A stretch of 64,000 bases of DNA from Sphingomonas faeni. GTDB taxonomy: Bacteria; Pseudomonadota; Alphaproteobacteria; Sphingomonadales; Sphingomonadaceae. Both the position numbers and the translations under genes were made by a program. Position 1 is the first letter of the stretch. Every line of letters starts with the position of its first letter. The DNA lies in contig NZ_QAYE01000006.1 of the NCBI RefSeq assembly GCF_003053745.1, positions 62,001 to 126,000 of the forward strand, given 5' to 3'. Below are positions 33,978 through 43,011 of the stretch, one piece after another. Below the pieces are notes generated by a model. It was not told the DNA's origin and ran no database searches. It saw only the letters and a list, made by a program, of their open reading frames with translations.

Positions 33978-34808
33978 ATGACCGCCCCGACCGTCGAAGC
34001 AACCCGCGCGCCCGCGCTGATCCCCGAGACCCCCGCGTTCCTCAACGCCAAGGTGCTGTGGGTGCGTCACTGGAACGAACATCTGTTCAGCTTCGCGATC
34101 GAGCGCCCGTCGACTTTCCGTTTCCGCTCGGGCGAGTTCGTGATGATCGGTCTTCCCCAGGAAGGCGGCAAGCCGATCATGCGCGCCTATTCGATCGCGT
34201 CCCCGCATTATTCGGAGGAGCTCGAGTTCCTGTCGATCAAGGTCGAGGACGGCCCGCTGACCTCGAAGCTCCAGCTGATCCAGGCGGGCGACGAGGTGTA
34301 TCTCGGCAAGAAGCCGACCGGCACGCTGGTGCTCGACGCGCTGTTGCCGGGGAAGCGGTTGTTCATGTTCTCGACCGGCACCGGCCTCGCGCCGTTCCTC
34401 AGCCTGATGCGCGATCCCGACGTCTATGCGGCGTATGAGCAGGTGATCGTCGTGCACAGCGTGCGCCGCGTGAGCGATCTCGCCTATCATGACGAGATGG
34501 TCGGGCTGCTCGCGGAGGATCCGCTGATCGCCGACGAAGCGCAGACGCAGTTCCACTACATCCCGACCGTGACGCGCGAGCCGTTCCGCACCACGCGGCG
34601 GATCGGTGCGCTGATCGAGGACGCGTCGCTGTTCGGCCATCCGGTCCGCGGCGAGCAGAAGCTCAACCCCGAGACGGATCGCGCGATGCTGTGCGGATCG
34701 ACCGAGATGATCAAGGAATTCGCGGTGATGCTCGAGGCGCAGGGCTTCGAGGAGGGCGCGAATTCGAAGCCGGGTACGTTCGTGATCGAGCGCGCTTTCG
34801 TCGGGTAA
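33978..34808 (+). CDS. fpr: Ferredoxin--NADP(+) reductase
   Basis: FAD enzyme of 276 residues moving electrons between NADPH and ferredoxin or flavodoxin. The FAD-binding motif is RAYSIASPHYSEELEFLSIK (about residue 70). The NADP domain begins with LFMFSTGTGLAPFLSLMRDP, with VVHSVRRVSDLAYHDEM and MLCGSTEMIKEFAVMLEAQG after it. The subfamily is the bacterial type that ends in an aromatic region (FVIERAFVG). The N-terminal 20 residues are longer than in some homologues. Start ATG 33978 has AAGGA seven bases upstream. Possible roles include feeding Fe-S biogenesis and oxidative stress responses. Confidence 0.92.
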   Translation: MTAPTVEATRAPALIPETPAFLNAKVLWVRHWNEHLFSFAIERPSTFRFRSGEFVMIGLPQEGGKPIMRAYSIASPHYSEELEFLSIKVEDGPLTSKLQLIQAGDEVYLGKKPTGTLVLDALLPGKRLFMFSTGTGLAPFLSLMRDPDVYAAYEQVIVVHSVRRVSDLAYHDEMVGLLAEDPLIADEAQTQFHYIPTVTREPFRTTRRIGALIEDASLFGHPVRGEQKLNPETDRAMLCGSTEMIKEFAVMLEAQGFEEGANSKPGTFVIERAFVG

Positions 34809-34827
34809 TCCACGACCTTAACGCTAG

Positions 34828-34920
34828 CTGTTCCCCCGCGAACGCGGGGGCCCAGGGATTACATGACCGTCGCATGCCGGGAGGGTTCGGGCTTGGACCC
34901 CGCCTTCGCGGTGGAACAGC
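34828..34920. repeat. Palindromic repeat, family A with long centre
   Basis: GCTGTTCCCCCGCGAACGCG and the complementary GCGGTGGAACAGC arm, with CCCAGG...CTTGG inside and a 35-bp variable centre. It lies between the ferredoxin reductase and VOC genes. Confidence 0.82.
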
Positions 34921-34982
34921 AAGGTCAATTGCGTCCCTTGTCCAATCCGTCGATAGGCTTCTCCACCAAACAGGAGAGACAC

Positions 34983-35369
34983 ATGATCGGTTACGCGACG
35001 CTCGGCACCAACGAAATCGACTCGGCGCTGGCGTTTTACGACGCGCTGTTCGCGACGGTCGGCGGCAAGCGCCTCATGCAGATGCCCGACGCCCGCCAGT
35101 TGACCTTCTACGGCGCGGGCCCCGACAAGCCGATGCTCGTGATCGGCAAGCCCTATGACGGCGCAGCCGCGACCGCGGGCAATGGTACGATGGTCGCGCT
35201 GGCGGCGGATTCGCGCGAGCAGGTCGACCAGGTCTACGCCAAGGCGATCGAACTGGGTGCAGCGGACGAAGGCGCTGCCGGCACGCGCGGGCCTGAGGAG
35301 ATGGGCTTCTACGGCGCGTATTTCCGCGATCCCGACGGCAACAAGCTCTGCGTGTTCAAGATGGGGTGA
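34983..35369 (+). CDS. VOC family protein (glyoxalase/dioxygenase fold)
   Basis: 128-residue protein with the vicinal oxygen chelate fold. The opening MIGYATLGTNEIDSALAFYD is typical, as is the C-terminal GFYGAYFRDPDGNKLCVFKM with the usual DPDGN turn. Metal ligands are not all obvious: candidate residues are few, and the first His of classic glyoxalases is replaced by Tyr/Thr in GYATLG. It may therefore be a metal-free or binding member. The start at 34983 is backed by GGAGAG. It lies between repeats and has no operon partner. The substrate is unknown. Confidence 0.82.
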   Translation: MIGYATLGTNEIDSALAFYDALFATVGGKRLMQMPDARQLTFYGAGPDKPMLVIGKPYDGAAATAGNGTMVALAADSREQVDQVYAKAIELGAADEGAAGTRGPEEMGFYGAYFRDPDGNKLCVFKMG

Positions 35370-35409
35370 AGCGCGGGCTGTGTTCGGCGCCTATCGCATC
35401 CGACCGGGT

Positions 35410-35519
35410 ACACCTCCCCGGCGAAGGCCGGGGCCCAGTTGGGGAACGTCGCTAACTTAACGCGGTCTTCCGTTACTGCGACCTTTCCAACTGGGCCCCG
35501 GCCTTCGCCGGGGGTGGTG
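35410..35519. repeat. Palindromic repeat, family B
   Basis: About 110 bp: CACCTCCCCGGCGAAGGCCG, GCCCAGTTGG, variable centre, CCAACTGGGC, GGCCTTCGCCGGGGGTGGTG. It is followed after 31 bp by a family A copy, in the convergent junction between the VOC and MBL-fold genes. Confidence 0.9.
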
Positions 35520-35550
35520 GGATGTGGAGCCGGCGTCACCCTTCTCTCCC

Positions 35551-35607
35551 TTGTTCTCCCGCGAAGGCGGGAGCCCAGTCTGGGTCCCCGCCTTCGCGGG
35601 GAAACAG
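35551..35607. repeat. Palindromic repeat, family A
   Basis: TTGTTCTCCCGCGAAGGCGG, AGCCCAGTCTGGGT centre, CCCGCCTTCGCGGGGAAACA. It is paired with the family B copy just upstream. Confidence 0.9.
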
Positions 35608-35660
35608 GCTTACTTGGTCGCAGGGGATACGCGCCGAACAACTCCGGGGTGACGGAAGAA

Positions 35661-36839
35661 TTAACGGAGTGCGCGAACCTGCGGCGTATCGAGACACTGC
35701 AACAAAGCCGCCCGAGCCATCGGCTTTACCGTCACCGGCTTTACATACCTCGCAACCTCCACTGGCTGCCCGATCGCAACCGGCGCGAACCCAGTCTGCC
35801 CCGTGCACCGCATCGCCGCCGCCAGCAGTTTCGGCGGCGTATCATACCCCTCGAACGACAGCCGGAACGTCCCCCAGTGAATCGGGATCGCGTGCGCCGC
35901 GCCCAGTCGCCGGAAGACCTCGACCGCATCGACCGGCCCGATATGGCTCCCCGATTCCATCTGCCCGTCGACGAAACGGAACGCACCGATCGGGATCAGC
36001 GCCAGCCGGATCGGCCCCAGCGCCGCCGCTTCGACCGGCCACTGGCCGTTGCCCATCCCGGTATCGCCCGCGAAAAACACGTTCCCGCCCGGCAGCGTCA
36101 CGACGAAGCTCGACCACAGGGCGCGGTTGCGATCGGTGAACCAGCGGCTGCCCCAATGATGGTTGCGCGTCACGGTGACCGCGACGCCCGGCTTGATCGC
36201 TACCCGCTGGCCCCAGTCGAGCGCGGTCGCCTGCGCGCCGGTCTGGCCGATCACGCTGTCATTGCCCAGACTGGTGATGATCCGCGGCCGATCGCGCTGC
36301 CACAGCCGCTTCAGCGTCGCCTTGTCGAGATGATCGTAATGATTGTGGCTGACCAGCACGAGGTCGATCCTGGGCAACGCCTCGAACGCGATCCCCGGCT
36401 CGGCGACACGGCGCGGTCCCGTCCCCAGCGGCCCCGCCTTTTCCGCCCAGACCGGATCGGTGAGGATGTTGAGACCCTGCGTCTGGATCAGTACGCTGGC
36501 ATGGCCGACCCACGTCACGACCATCCGCTCGCCCTCGACGCGAGCAGGCGGCGCGACCCGGTTCACCGCGACCGACTTCGGCCACGCAGGCCGGCCATCG
36601 CTGCCGGTGAAATACTTCCAAAAGAAGCTCGCCCGGCCGCCACCACTGCCCTTGGGCTGGATCTGCCGCGTATCCGCGTCGCCATCGGGATTGAAGAACC
36701 GCGCACCGTCGAAATGGCGCGACACGGACCCGCGATAATAGATCCGGTCGAGGAATTGCGGCACGATCGTCACGATCAGCGCACCGACCAACACCAGCAA
36801 CAGGATCGCACCGCCGACGATCTTCAATAGTCTCGTCAC
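35661..36839 (-). CDS. MBL-fold metallohydrolase, NAPE-PLD/UlaG-like, membrane-anchored
   Basis: 392-residue protein with an N-terminal transmembrane helix (IVGGAILLLVLVGALIVTIV). The metallo-beta-lactamase domain has the metal motif SHNHYDHLD (HxHxDH), MVVTWVGHASVLIQTQGLNI upstream, GDTGMG downstream, and a later histidine in IPIHWGTFRLSFEG. This layout is that of the N-acylphosphatidylethanolamine phospholipase D-like group, where the substrate is often unknown in bacteria. The start is GTG at 36839 behind AGGAA. The active site is probably exposed in the periplasm (inference). It is convergent with the VOC gene. Confidence 0.85.
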   Translation of the reverse strand: MTRLLKIVGGAILLLVLVGALIVTIVPQFLDRIYYRGSVSRHFDGARFFNPDGDADTRQIQPKGSGGGRASFFWKYFTGSDGRPAWPKSVAVNRVAPPARVEGERMVVTWVGHASVLIQTQGLNILTDPVWAEKAGPLGTGPRRVAEPGIAFEALPRIDLVLVSHNHYDHLDKATLKRLWQRDRPRIITSLGNDSVIGQTGAQATALDWGQRVAIKPGVAVTVTRNHHWGSRWFTDRNRALWSSFVVTLPGGNVFFAGDTGMGNGQWPVEAAALGPIRLALIPIGAFRFVDGQMESGSHIGPVDAVEVFRRLGAAHAIPIHWGTFRLSFEGYDTPPKLLAAAMRCTGQTGFAPVAIGQPVEVARYVKPVTVKPMARAALLQCLDTPQVRALR

Positions 36840-36901
36840 GGCGTTCCTGTCTGCATGGGATTGGATGTCGCCCTAACGCACGCTGGCGATCATCGTTCAG
36901 A

Positions 36902-37324
36902 TCAAGCGCGCAACGCGTTCCGCCGCGCGAAATTCCGCCGTGCGAAATTCCATTGCCACAGCATCAGCAACGGCACGACGATCGTCTCCATCCCCAATCC
37001 GAGCACGTGACCCTGCGACGGTACGCCGACCGCAATCAACGATATCAGCCGCGACACGCCCCCGACGAAGATCAGCCCGCCGAGCAACCGGAACCGCGGT
37101 CCCTTGCGCTCGATATTCGGGATGCAACTCACGAACCCGAGACCAGTCGCGAAGAATATCCCCGAGATATACCGAAAATGGCTGTCGAGATCCTTTGGCA
37201 CGTCGGCCAGATGCCCGAATGGCGCAGGGCCGTGCAGGATACCCTGACCGCCGACGATCAGCGGCAACAGGCACGCCACCGCAATCACGGCCTGCAACAG
37301 GCGCTTCTCGATCGAGCCGGTCAT
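36902..37324 (-). CDS. DUF4345 family membrane protein
   Basis: 140-residue integral membrane protein with about four hydrophobic segments, for example LLQAVIAVACLLPLIVGGQG, YISGIFFATGLGFVSCIPNI and LLGGLIFVGGVSRLISLIAV. The FRYISGIFFATGL region is the DUF4345 signature. The ATG at 37324 overlaps the stop of the upstream DUF2721 gene as ATGA. The C-terminus is Arg/Asn-rich with a near-duplicated stretch (NFARRNFARRN). The function is unknown; the inner membrane is the likely location. Confidence 0.82.
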   Translation of the reverse strand: MTGSIEKRLLQAVIAVACLLPLIVGGQGILHGPAPFGHLADVPKDLDSHFRYISGIFFATGLGFVSCIPNIERKGPRFRLLGGLIFVGGVSRLISLIAVGVPSQGHVLGLGMETIVVPLLMLWQWNFARRNFARRNALRA

Positions 37325-37779
37325 GGCAAGGGCCTCAGCAATTCGGGGCGGATACGAAATGCGCGGAGCGAAATCCGCACCTCGAAGATAAACGAGATCA
37401 GCGCCGCGATCAGCAGGATCATCGCCAGGATGAAGCACACCGCGACGTAGGTTCCGAAATGCAGCTTCGCGAGTTCGGCGATGAACAGCAGCGCGATCAG
37501 GATACACGTCATGATTGCGCTTGAGACCGCGAGGAACAGCGCAGCGTTGATGATCGTCATCCGGCGGTCGAGCAGGCGCAATTCCCAGACGAAGCGGACA
37601 TGCTCCGGCCCGGTGCTGCTCGCGTGCAGATGTTCCAGTTTCCGCGCGCGGTCGATCACCCGCGACAGACGGCCGGCCAGCACGTTGAGCAACTGGCCGA
37701 TACCCGCCAGCATGAACACGGGCGCTAGCGAAAGCTGGATCGTCTGGGCGATCGTCGAGACGGCGGGGATCGTCGGCAT
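37321..37779 (-). CDS. DUF2721 family membrane protein
   Basis: 152-residue inner-membrane protein. There is one N-terminal helix (IQLSLAPVFMLAGIGQLLNV), a basic loop (AGRLSRVIDRARKLEHL) and two C-terminal helices (LFLAVSSAIMTCILIALLFI, VAVCFILAMILLIAALISFI). This architecture and the LNVLAGRLSRVIDRAR segment match DUF2721. It overlaps the DUF4345 gene by 4 bp and they form a two-gene unit. No function is established. Confidence 0.85.
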   Translation of the reverse strand: MPTIPAVSTIAQTIQLSLAPVFMLAGIGQLLNVLAGRLSRVIDRARKLEHLHASSTGPEHVRFVWELRLLDRRMTIINAALFLAVSSAIMTCILIALLFIAELAKLHFGTYVAVCFILAMILLIAALISFIFEVRISLRAFRIRPELLRPLP

Positions 37780-37913
37780 GCGGGCACCATGTGGTAAAAC
37801 GCGCTCGATAGGAAGAACGCGCGTACCGCATGGCGCCGCAATTACAGCGGCTTGTCTACTGAAGGGGGCGATCCAGCCTCAACGCATCAGCAGGGGGCGG
37901 AATCGAGGCTCGA

Positions 37914-40253
37914 TCAGAAGTCCTTGCGCAGCAGCAGCCCGGCATAGCGCTTGTCGTCGCGCGGCACGAACCGCACCGTGCCCGCAAACGTGCCCGCGGT
38001 GAGGAACGACGAATAGGAGGTGTTCGTCAGGTTCTTCACATACGCCCGCAGCTGCCAGCCCGACGTATCGCTCAGCACAGCGACGCTCGCGTTCCAGATC
38101 GCGTAGGATGGCTGGACCGTGCTCGGCGTCTCGGCGAGCGAATATTGCACCTTGCTGCTGAACGTCACGTCGGTCTGCAACTCGAGCGCCAGCGTGTCGG
38201 TCAGTCCGAACTTGTACGCCGCATTCTCGTACAGCTTGATCTTCGGCGCATAGGGGAGCGGCTGGCCGTTGATGTTGCAGCTCGTCGGCGCGCCGGTCGG
38301 GCAGAGAAAGTTGCGGACCGTCGCATCGGTATAGGCGGCGGAGATGTCGAGCGTCAGGCCCTTGGTCGGGCGCAAGGTCACATCCGCCTCGACCCCGCGC
38401 GAGCGGACCGACCCGGCGTTGATCAGCCGGCTGACTTGCGCGCCCGCGACGACGTCGTTGAAGCTCGCCTGATAGCCATCGAAGTTGGTCGTGAACGCGG
38501 CGAGGCTATAGCTCAGTGCACGGTTCGCGGTGCTGCCCTTCAGCCCGATTTCGTAGGAATTGGACGTCTCCGGACTCAGCGGGACTTCGTCGAGCGGGGT
38601 CGTCGCGTTGAGCGATCGCATGTTGAAATACACGTTGTACGCCGGGCCCTTATAGCCGTGCGAATAGGTGAAATAGGTCTGTGCGTGCTCGCTAATGTCG
38701 TATTGGAGGCCTAGGCGATAGCTGTCGCCGCGCTTGTCAATCCCGCCGGTCGCGTTGTGATAGGCGCGGACGCCGGGGCGATCGAGCGCCGCCGCGCCGG
38801 TGTTGAGCGGATCCGCGGTCGAAGTGCGGACGTGGTAGAAATCGAGGCTGTCCCAGGTCGAGCGATAGCCGGCGATACCGCGGAATTTGGGCGTGAAATT
38901 GACGTTAGCCTCACCGAACAGCGCGTAATTGTCGTTGGTGATGCCGTAGTTGGCGACGCCCGTCGTGGTGGACTGCGCGCCACCCGCCGCGAGCGAGGTC
39001 AGCGTGCGCTGGTATCGCTCGTCGGTCGTCGCGTGCAGGTAATAGGCGCCGACGACATAGTCGATGAGGCCACCCTTGGGGGACGTCAGCCGCAGTTCCT
39101 CGGAAAATTGCTTGGTGTTGACGCTGCCTGCGTCCTGTCCCGACGGGAACGCGGTCGAGAGCGCGGCGACGCTGTCGTAGTCCTGGCGCTGGTTGTTGAG
39201 CCATTGCCGCCAGCCGGTGATCGAGGTGATGTGGTAGTCGCCGAGCGCGAGTTCGCCGGTGAACGACCCGCCGTAATTCTCGTCCTTCACGTCGGTGATC
39301 GAATTGTTGTTGGTCCGGCGATTGCTCGGTCCCGCGACGATCCCGCTTGCGCCCAGCGCGGCGGCGAGGTCGGGCGAGTTGGTGACGACACCGGTCGGAT
39401 ACGCGGTGCGGCTGGTGGCGGCATAGACGCTGGTCGGCGTCGTATCGTGCGAGTTGAGATAGTCGCCGATGATCGTGAACTTCAGGTCGTCGGACGGCGT
39501 GACGACCAGCTTGCCGCGCGCGCCATAGCGCCGGTAGCCGTTGACGTCCTTGCCCTGCGCGACGTTGCGGACGTTGCCCTTATAGTCGTCGTACAGCCCG
39601 CCGATCAGCGCCTGCACCTTGCCGGGGACGAGCGCGCCCGAGATGCCGGCCTTGATCCGGTATTCCTCGTCGGAGGTGATGCCGGCCTCGCCGAACGCGC
39701 GGAGTTCGTCGGTCGGGTTGCGCGTGACGATGTTGACCACGCCCGCCGAGGCGTTCTTGCCGAACAACGTGCCCTGCGGTCCGCGCAAGACCTCGATCCG
39801 CTCGACTTCGCCGAGGTCGAGTGTCGACTGGCCGGGGCGGGTCAGGACGACGCCATCGAGCACGGTCGACACCGATGGCTCGACGCCGGGCGAGGTCGTG
39901 ATCGTGCCGACGCCGCGGATGAAGATCGTGCGATCCTTGTTCGACGCACCGCTGCGGAAGCCGACCGAGGGAATCGTCGCGGCGATGTTCTCGACCGTGT
40001 TCAACTGGCGCTCGGCGAGCGACTGACCGCTGACTGCGGTGATCGCGATCGGCACTGACTGGAGCGTCTCGTTGCGATAGCGCGCGGTGACGATCACCTC
40101 GTCGCTCTGCGCAGCCGGGGCGGGCGCCGTTGTCGACGCCGTTGCCGGTGTCGTCGCGGGAATATCCTGCGCCGCAGCCGGAGTGGTGAGCGCGACGAGT
40201 GCGGTGCCGGCGAACAGCGCGACATGGCGCCGCTGGATGCGTGGGTCGATCAT
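37914..40253 (-). CDS. TonB-dependent receptor
   Basis: 779-residue outer-membrane active transporter. The signal peptide is MIDPRIQRRHVALFAGTALV with cleavage after AAA. A short linker leads to a TonB-box-like segment (DEVIVTARYRNETLQSVPIA) and the plug domain (IRGVGTITTSPGVEPSVSTV, RIEVLRGPQGTLFGKNASAG). The beta barrel runs to the C-terminal strand (AGLLLRKDF). There is no N-terminal STN signalling domain, so it is not a FecA-type transducer. The MFS gene lies 88 bp upstream on the same strand and is likely co-transcribed. The substrate is unknown; many sphingomonad homologues take up plant-derived or aromatic compounds. Confidence 0.92.
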   Translation of the reverse strand: MIDPRIQRRHVALFAGTALVALTTPAAAQDIPATTPATASTTAPAPAAQSDEVIVTARYRNETLQSVPIAITAVSGQSLAERQLNTVENIAATIPSVGFRSGASNKDRTIFIRGVGTITTSPGVEPSVSTVLDGVVLTRPGQSTLDLGEVERIEVLRGPQGTLFGKNASAGVVNIVTRNPTDELRAFGEAGITSDEEYRIKAGISGALVPGKVQALIGGLYDDYKGNVRNVAQGKDVNGYRRYGARGKLVVTPSDDLKFTIIGDYLNSHDTTPTSVYAATSRTAYPTGVVTNSPDLAAALGASGIVAGPSNRRTNNNSITDVKDENYGGSFTGELALGDYHITSITGWRQWLNNQRQDYDSVAALSTAFPSGQDAGSVNTKQFSEELRLTSPKGGLIDYVVGAYYLHATTDERYQRTLTSLAAGGAQSTTTGVANYGITNDNYALFGEANVNFTPKFRGIAGYRSTWDSLDFYHVRTSTADPLNTGAAALDRPGVRAYHNATGGIDKRGDSYRLGLQYDISEHAQTYFTYSHGYKGPAYNVYFNMRSLNATTPLDEVPLSPETSNSYEIGLKGSTANRALSYSLAAFTTNFDGYQASFNDVVAGAQVSRLINAGSVRSRGVEADVTLRPTKGLTLDISAAYTDATVRNFLCPTGAPTSCNINGQPLPYAPKIKLYENAAYKFGLTDTLALELQTDVTFSSKVQYSLAETPSTVQPSYAIWNASVAVLSDTSGWQLRAYVKNLTNTSYSSFLTAGTFAGTVRFVPRDDKRYAGLLLRKDF

Positions 40254-40341
40254 GGGTTCCCTCCCCGAAATTGATGCCGCCTTGTAAATCCCATTCGCGC
40301 GATGGGTATAAAGAACGATATGCAGGTGCGTCGTATCTGCT

Positions 40342-41589
40342 TTAGCGCGCCTCGATCGGACGCAGCCTCGGCAAGAGCAGCTGGATCCACCCGACCGCGA
40401 GCAGGTACGACACGCTCGCGAACAGGAATAACGGGAGATACCCGAGCCCTGCGGTGAGCACGAGCCCCGCGACCTTGGCGATCACCATCCCACCGACGTT
40501 GCCGCTGAACGATCCGAACGCCGTCACTCGGCCGAGCTTGTCCTGCGGCACGACGTCGGCGATCAGCGCGAAGAGATTGGTCGAAAATGCCTGATGTGCT
40601 GCCAGGGTCAGCGCCATGAGGCCGATCGTGACCGCATAATTGCCCGCGTAGAGCACCAGCGGGATCGGCAGCACGCACAGCGCGGCGACCAGCAAGATGC
40701 CTTTGCGGACAGCGTTGACGCTGTAGCCGAGGCTCAGAAGCCGCGTCGAAACCCCGCCGCCGAGCAGCGACCCGACCGCCGCGCCACCATAAGCAATGGC
40801 GAGCGGCACGCCGAGTGCGACGCCGGTCAGTCCGTATTGCCGGTGGAAGAAGTCGGGCAGCCAGAACAGCAGCAGCCACCAGGTCGCATCCGACAGGATC
40901 TTGGCGACCGCGATCGCCCAGGTCTGGCGGTTGCGCAGGATCGGACCGTACTCGGCGAGGGGAGCGGTATCCGTCTCGACCGGACGGGGCGGGGAGAAAG
41001 TCACGCGCCGTGTCGCGACCAGCCATACCGCAGCCCAGACGAGCCCTAGAGCGCCCGCCGCGACGAACGTCCCGCGCCACCCGACCAGCAGCGCTACGCC
41101 CGGGATCGCCAGCGGTGCCAGGATCGCGCCGATGCTGTTGGCGGCGTTGGTCGCGCCGAATCCGCTGGATCGCCAGTTCTTGGGCAGCACGGAGGCGATC
41201 GTCTTGATCCCGGTCGGCGTCCCCATCGCCTCTGTCGCGCCGAGGCTGACGCGGATCATCACGAACTCGGTCATCGACCGCGCCCAGCCATGCGCCATCG
41301 CCGCGATGCTCCACGCCGCGACGCCGATCGGGTTCGCCCATTTGACGCCGAGCTTGTCGACGATCCACCCGGTGAACAGGAATGCGAACGCCGCGCCCCC
41401 CTGGAACCAGGCGGCGAGCGTGCCGTAATCATCGTCGCTCCAGCCGAGGTCAGTGGCGATGATCGGCTTCAGGACGGAGATGATCTGGCGGTCGACGAGG
41501 TTGAGGATACCCGCGGTGACGACGAGCGCGAACAGCAGCGCGCGGGCGCGGGCGCCGAGTTGGGCTACGGTCTTGGTAGGCTTGGTCAT
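40342..41589 (-). CDS. MFS transporter, anion:cation symporter-type
   Basis: 415-residue inner-membrane transporter with about 12 predicted helices. The N-terminal VTAGILNLVDRQIISVLKPI and AAWFQGGAAFAFLFTGWIVD with motif A-like DKLGVKWANPIG resemble the hexuronate/galactonate transporter group (ACS family). A second motif region is MIRVSLGATEAMGTPTGIKT. It is followed by the TonB receptor gene, so the two could move one substrate across both membranes. The start at 41589 is normal. The substrate prediction (sugar acid) is inference from family resemblance. Confidence 0.9.
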   Translation of the reverse strand: MTKPTKTVAQLGARARALLFALVVTAGILNLVDRQIISVLKPIIATDLGWSDDDYGTLAAWFQGGAAFAFLFTGWIVDKLGVKWANPIGVAAWSIAAMAHGWARSMTEFVMIRVSLGATEAMGTPTGIKTIASVLPKNWRSSGFGATNAANSIGAILAPLAIPGVALLVGWRGTFVAAGALGLVWAAVWLVATRRVTFSPPRPVETDTAPLAEYGPILRNRQTWAIAVAKILSDATWWLLLFWLPDFFHRQYGLTGVALGVPLAIAYGGAAVGSLLGGGVSTRLLSLGYSVNAVRKGILLVAALCVLPIPLVLYAGNYAVTIGLMALTLAAHQAFSTNLFALIADVVPQDKLGRVTAFGSFSGNVGGMVIAKVAGLVLTAGLGYLPLFLFASVSYLLAVGWIQLLLPRLRPIEAR

Positions 41590-41729
41590 ACGCGCTTAGC
41601 ATGGACGATAGGCGCGCGGTGGCCAGCCAGTTTCTCTTCGCGGAGCCGGTTTTTTGGTTGCAGCGGGGCGGACAGGCTGGCCCTCACTTCGCGGATTTGT
41701 TCGGGGATTATCTGATCAATCAAGCACGC

Positions 41730-41786
41730 TTGTTTCCCCGCGAAGGCGGGGATCCAGACTGGGCTCCCGCCTTCGCAGGAGAACAA
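41730..41786. repeat. Palindromic repeat, family A
   Basis: TTGTTTCCCCGCGAAGGCGG, ATCCAGACTGGGCT centre, CCCGCCTTCGCAGGAGAACA. It is followed after 29 bp by a family B copy, in the gap between MFS start and LLM stop. Confidence 0.9.
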
Positions 41787-41814
41787 GGAGGGGAGGGCCA
41801 CCGCCACCCCAATA

Positions 41815-41918
41815 CCACCCCGGCGGAGGCCGGGGCCCAGTTGGAAAGGTCGCAGTAACGGAGCGGAGCGCTCAGTTAGCAACGTCCCCCAACTGGGCCC
41901 CGGCCTCCGCCGGGGTGG
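41815..41918. repeat. Palindromic repeat, family B
   Basis: CCACCCCGGCGGAGGCCGGG, GCCCAGTTGG, variable centre with AAAGGTCGCAGTAACGGAG, CCAACTGGGC, CCGGCCTCCGCCGGGGTGG. The 354-bp gap 41590-41943 holds this pair and no gene. Confidence 0.9.
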
Positions 41919-41943
41919 CGCTACCTACCGGGAAAGCCTGCGT

Positions 41944-43011
41944 TCAAATCACCAAAGGCCCGTGCTCGATCCGCGGCAATACATGCCGCGCGAACAGATC
42001 GGCCTCGGCCGCATGCGGATAGCCAGAGAGAATGAACGCATCGATCCCCTCCGCCCGGTAAGCATTCAGCTTAGCCAGTACCTGATCAGGATCGCCGACG
42101 ATCGCCGCGCCGCAGCCCGAGCGGGCCCGACCTATCCCGGTCCACAGGTTCGCCTCGGCATACCCGTCGTCCGATCCTTCGCGCAGCTCGGCCTGACGCC
42201 GCACGCCGGCTGACTGCGAATCCAGCGAGCGCTCCCGGATCGCACGACCCTCGGCATCGTCGAGCTTCGAGAGTAGCCGGTCGGCGGCAGCGCGGGCCTC
42301 GGCCTCATTCTCGCGGACGACGACATGGACGCGGTAGCCGAACTTAAGCGTGCGGCCGTGCTTAGTCGCCCGCGACCGCAGATCCGCGACGATCGCCCGC
42401 ACCGCATCCATCGTATCCGGCCACATCAAATACACGTCGGCATTGGTTGCCGCCGCATCGCGCGCCGCCTCCGACAGCCCTCCGAAATACAGCGCCGGGC
42501 ATTTCCCCGAAACCGCCGTCACCCGCGGCGGATCGACCTTCAGCTTCCAGAACTCGCCATCATTATCGAGCGGCCTGCCGTCGAGCAACGTGCGCAGGAT
42601 GTGCATCGCCTCGACCGTTCGCGCATACCGCGGCGCGCTCTCCAGCTTCTCGCCCGGCAGGTCGCTCGAGATGATGTTGATCGCCAGCCGTCCGCCCAAC
42701 ATCCGGTCGATCGTCGCGATCTGGCGCGCGAGTTGCGGCGGCCAACTCTCGCCGATCCGCACCGCCATCAGCAACCGCAGGCGCTTGAGCATCGGCGCGA
42801 TCCCCGCCGCGAACGCGGTCGTGTCGATCCCCAGCGCATAGCCCGACGGCAGGAGAATATTGTCGTAGCCTGCGGTCTCCGCCTGCATCACGATGTCGCG
42901 GCAATGCTCCCAGCTCGATTTCAGCGCCGCATCGGGCACGCCGAGAAACTCGTAATCGTCGTCGCACAGCGCCGAGAACCAGCTGATTTCGCAGGGGGGC
43001 AGGACGGTCAT
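41944..43011 (-). CDS. FMN-dependent monooxygenase, SsuD-like (LLM class)
   Basis: 355-residue luciferase-like TIM-barrel oxygenase. It resembles alkanesulfonate monooxygenase throughout: ISWFSALCDDDY, ETAGYDNILLPSGYALGIDT, LAINIISSDLPGEKLESAPR, the conserved ALYFGGLSEAARDAAA, YAEANLWTGIGRARSGCGAA and the C-terminal GIDAFILSGYPH. Such enzymes need FMNH2 from a separate reductase; no SsuE or sulfonate ABC genes are nearby. Classic SsuD has a GSS element where this protein has GLS. The ATG at 43011 overlaps the stop of the aldo/keto reductase (ATGA), so they form a coupled pair. The substrate might be a sulfonate or another compound. Confidence 0.88.
   Translation of the reverse strand: MTVLPPCEISWFSALCDDDYEFLGVPDAALKSSWEHCRDIVMQAETAGYDNILLPSGYALGIDTTAFAAGIAPMLKRLRLLMAVRIGESWPPQLARQIATIDRMLGGRLAINIISSDLPGEKLESAPRYARTVEAMHILRTLLDGRPLDNDGEFWKLKVDPPRVTAVSGKCPALYFGGLSEAARDAAATNADVYLMWPDTMDAVRAIVADLRSRATKHGRTLKFGYRVHVVVRENEAEARAAADRLLSKLDDAEGRAIRERSLDSQSAGVRRQAELREGSDDGYAEANLWTGIGRARSGCGAAIVGDPDQVLAKLNAYRAEGIDAFILSGYPHAAEADLFARHVLPRIEHGPLVI

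Noticed and set aside
31725..34640. 971-codon frame on the minus strand overlapping uvrB and the ferredoxin reductase
   Set aside because: It is a different frame of uvrB plus antisense of the reductase. The Arg/Ala-rich composition is typical of GC-rich shadow frames; uvrB is unambiguous.
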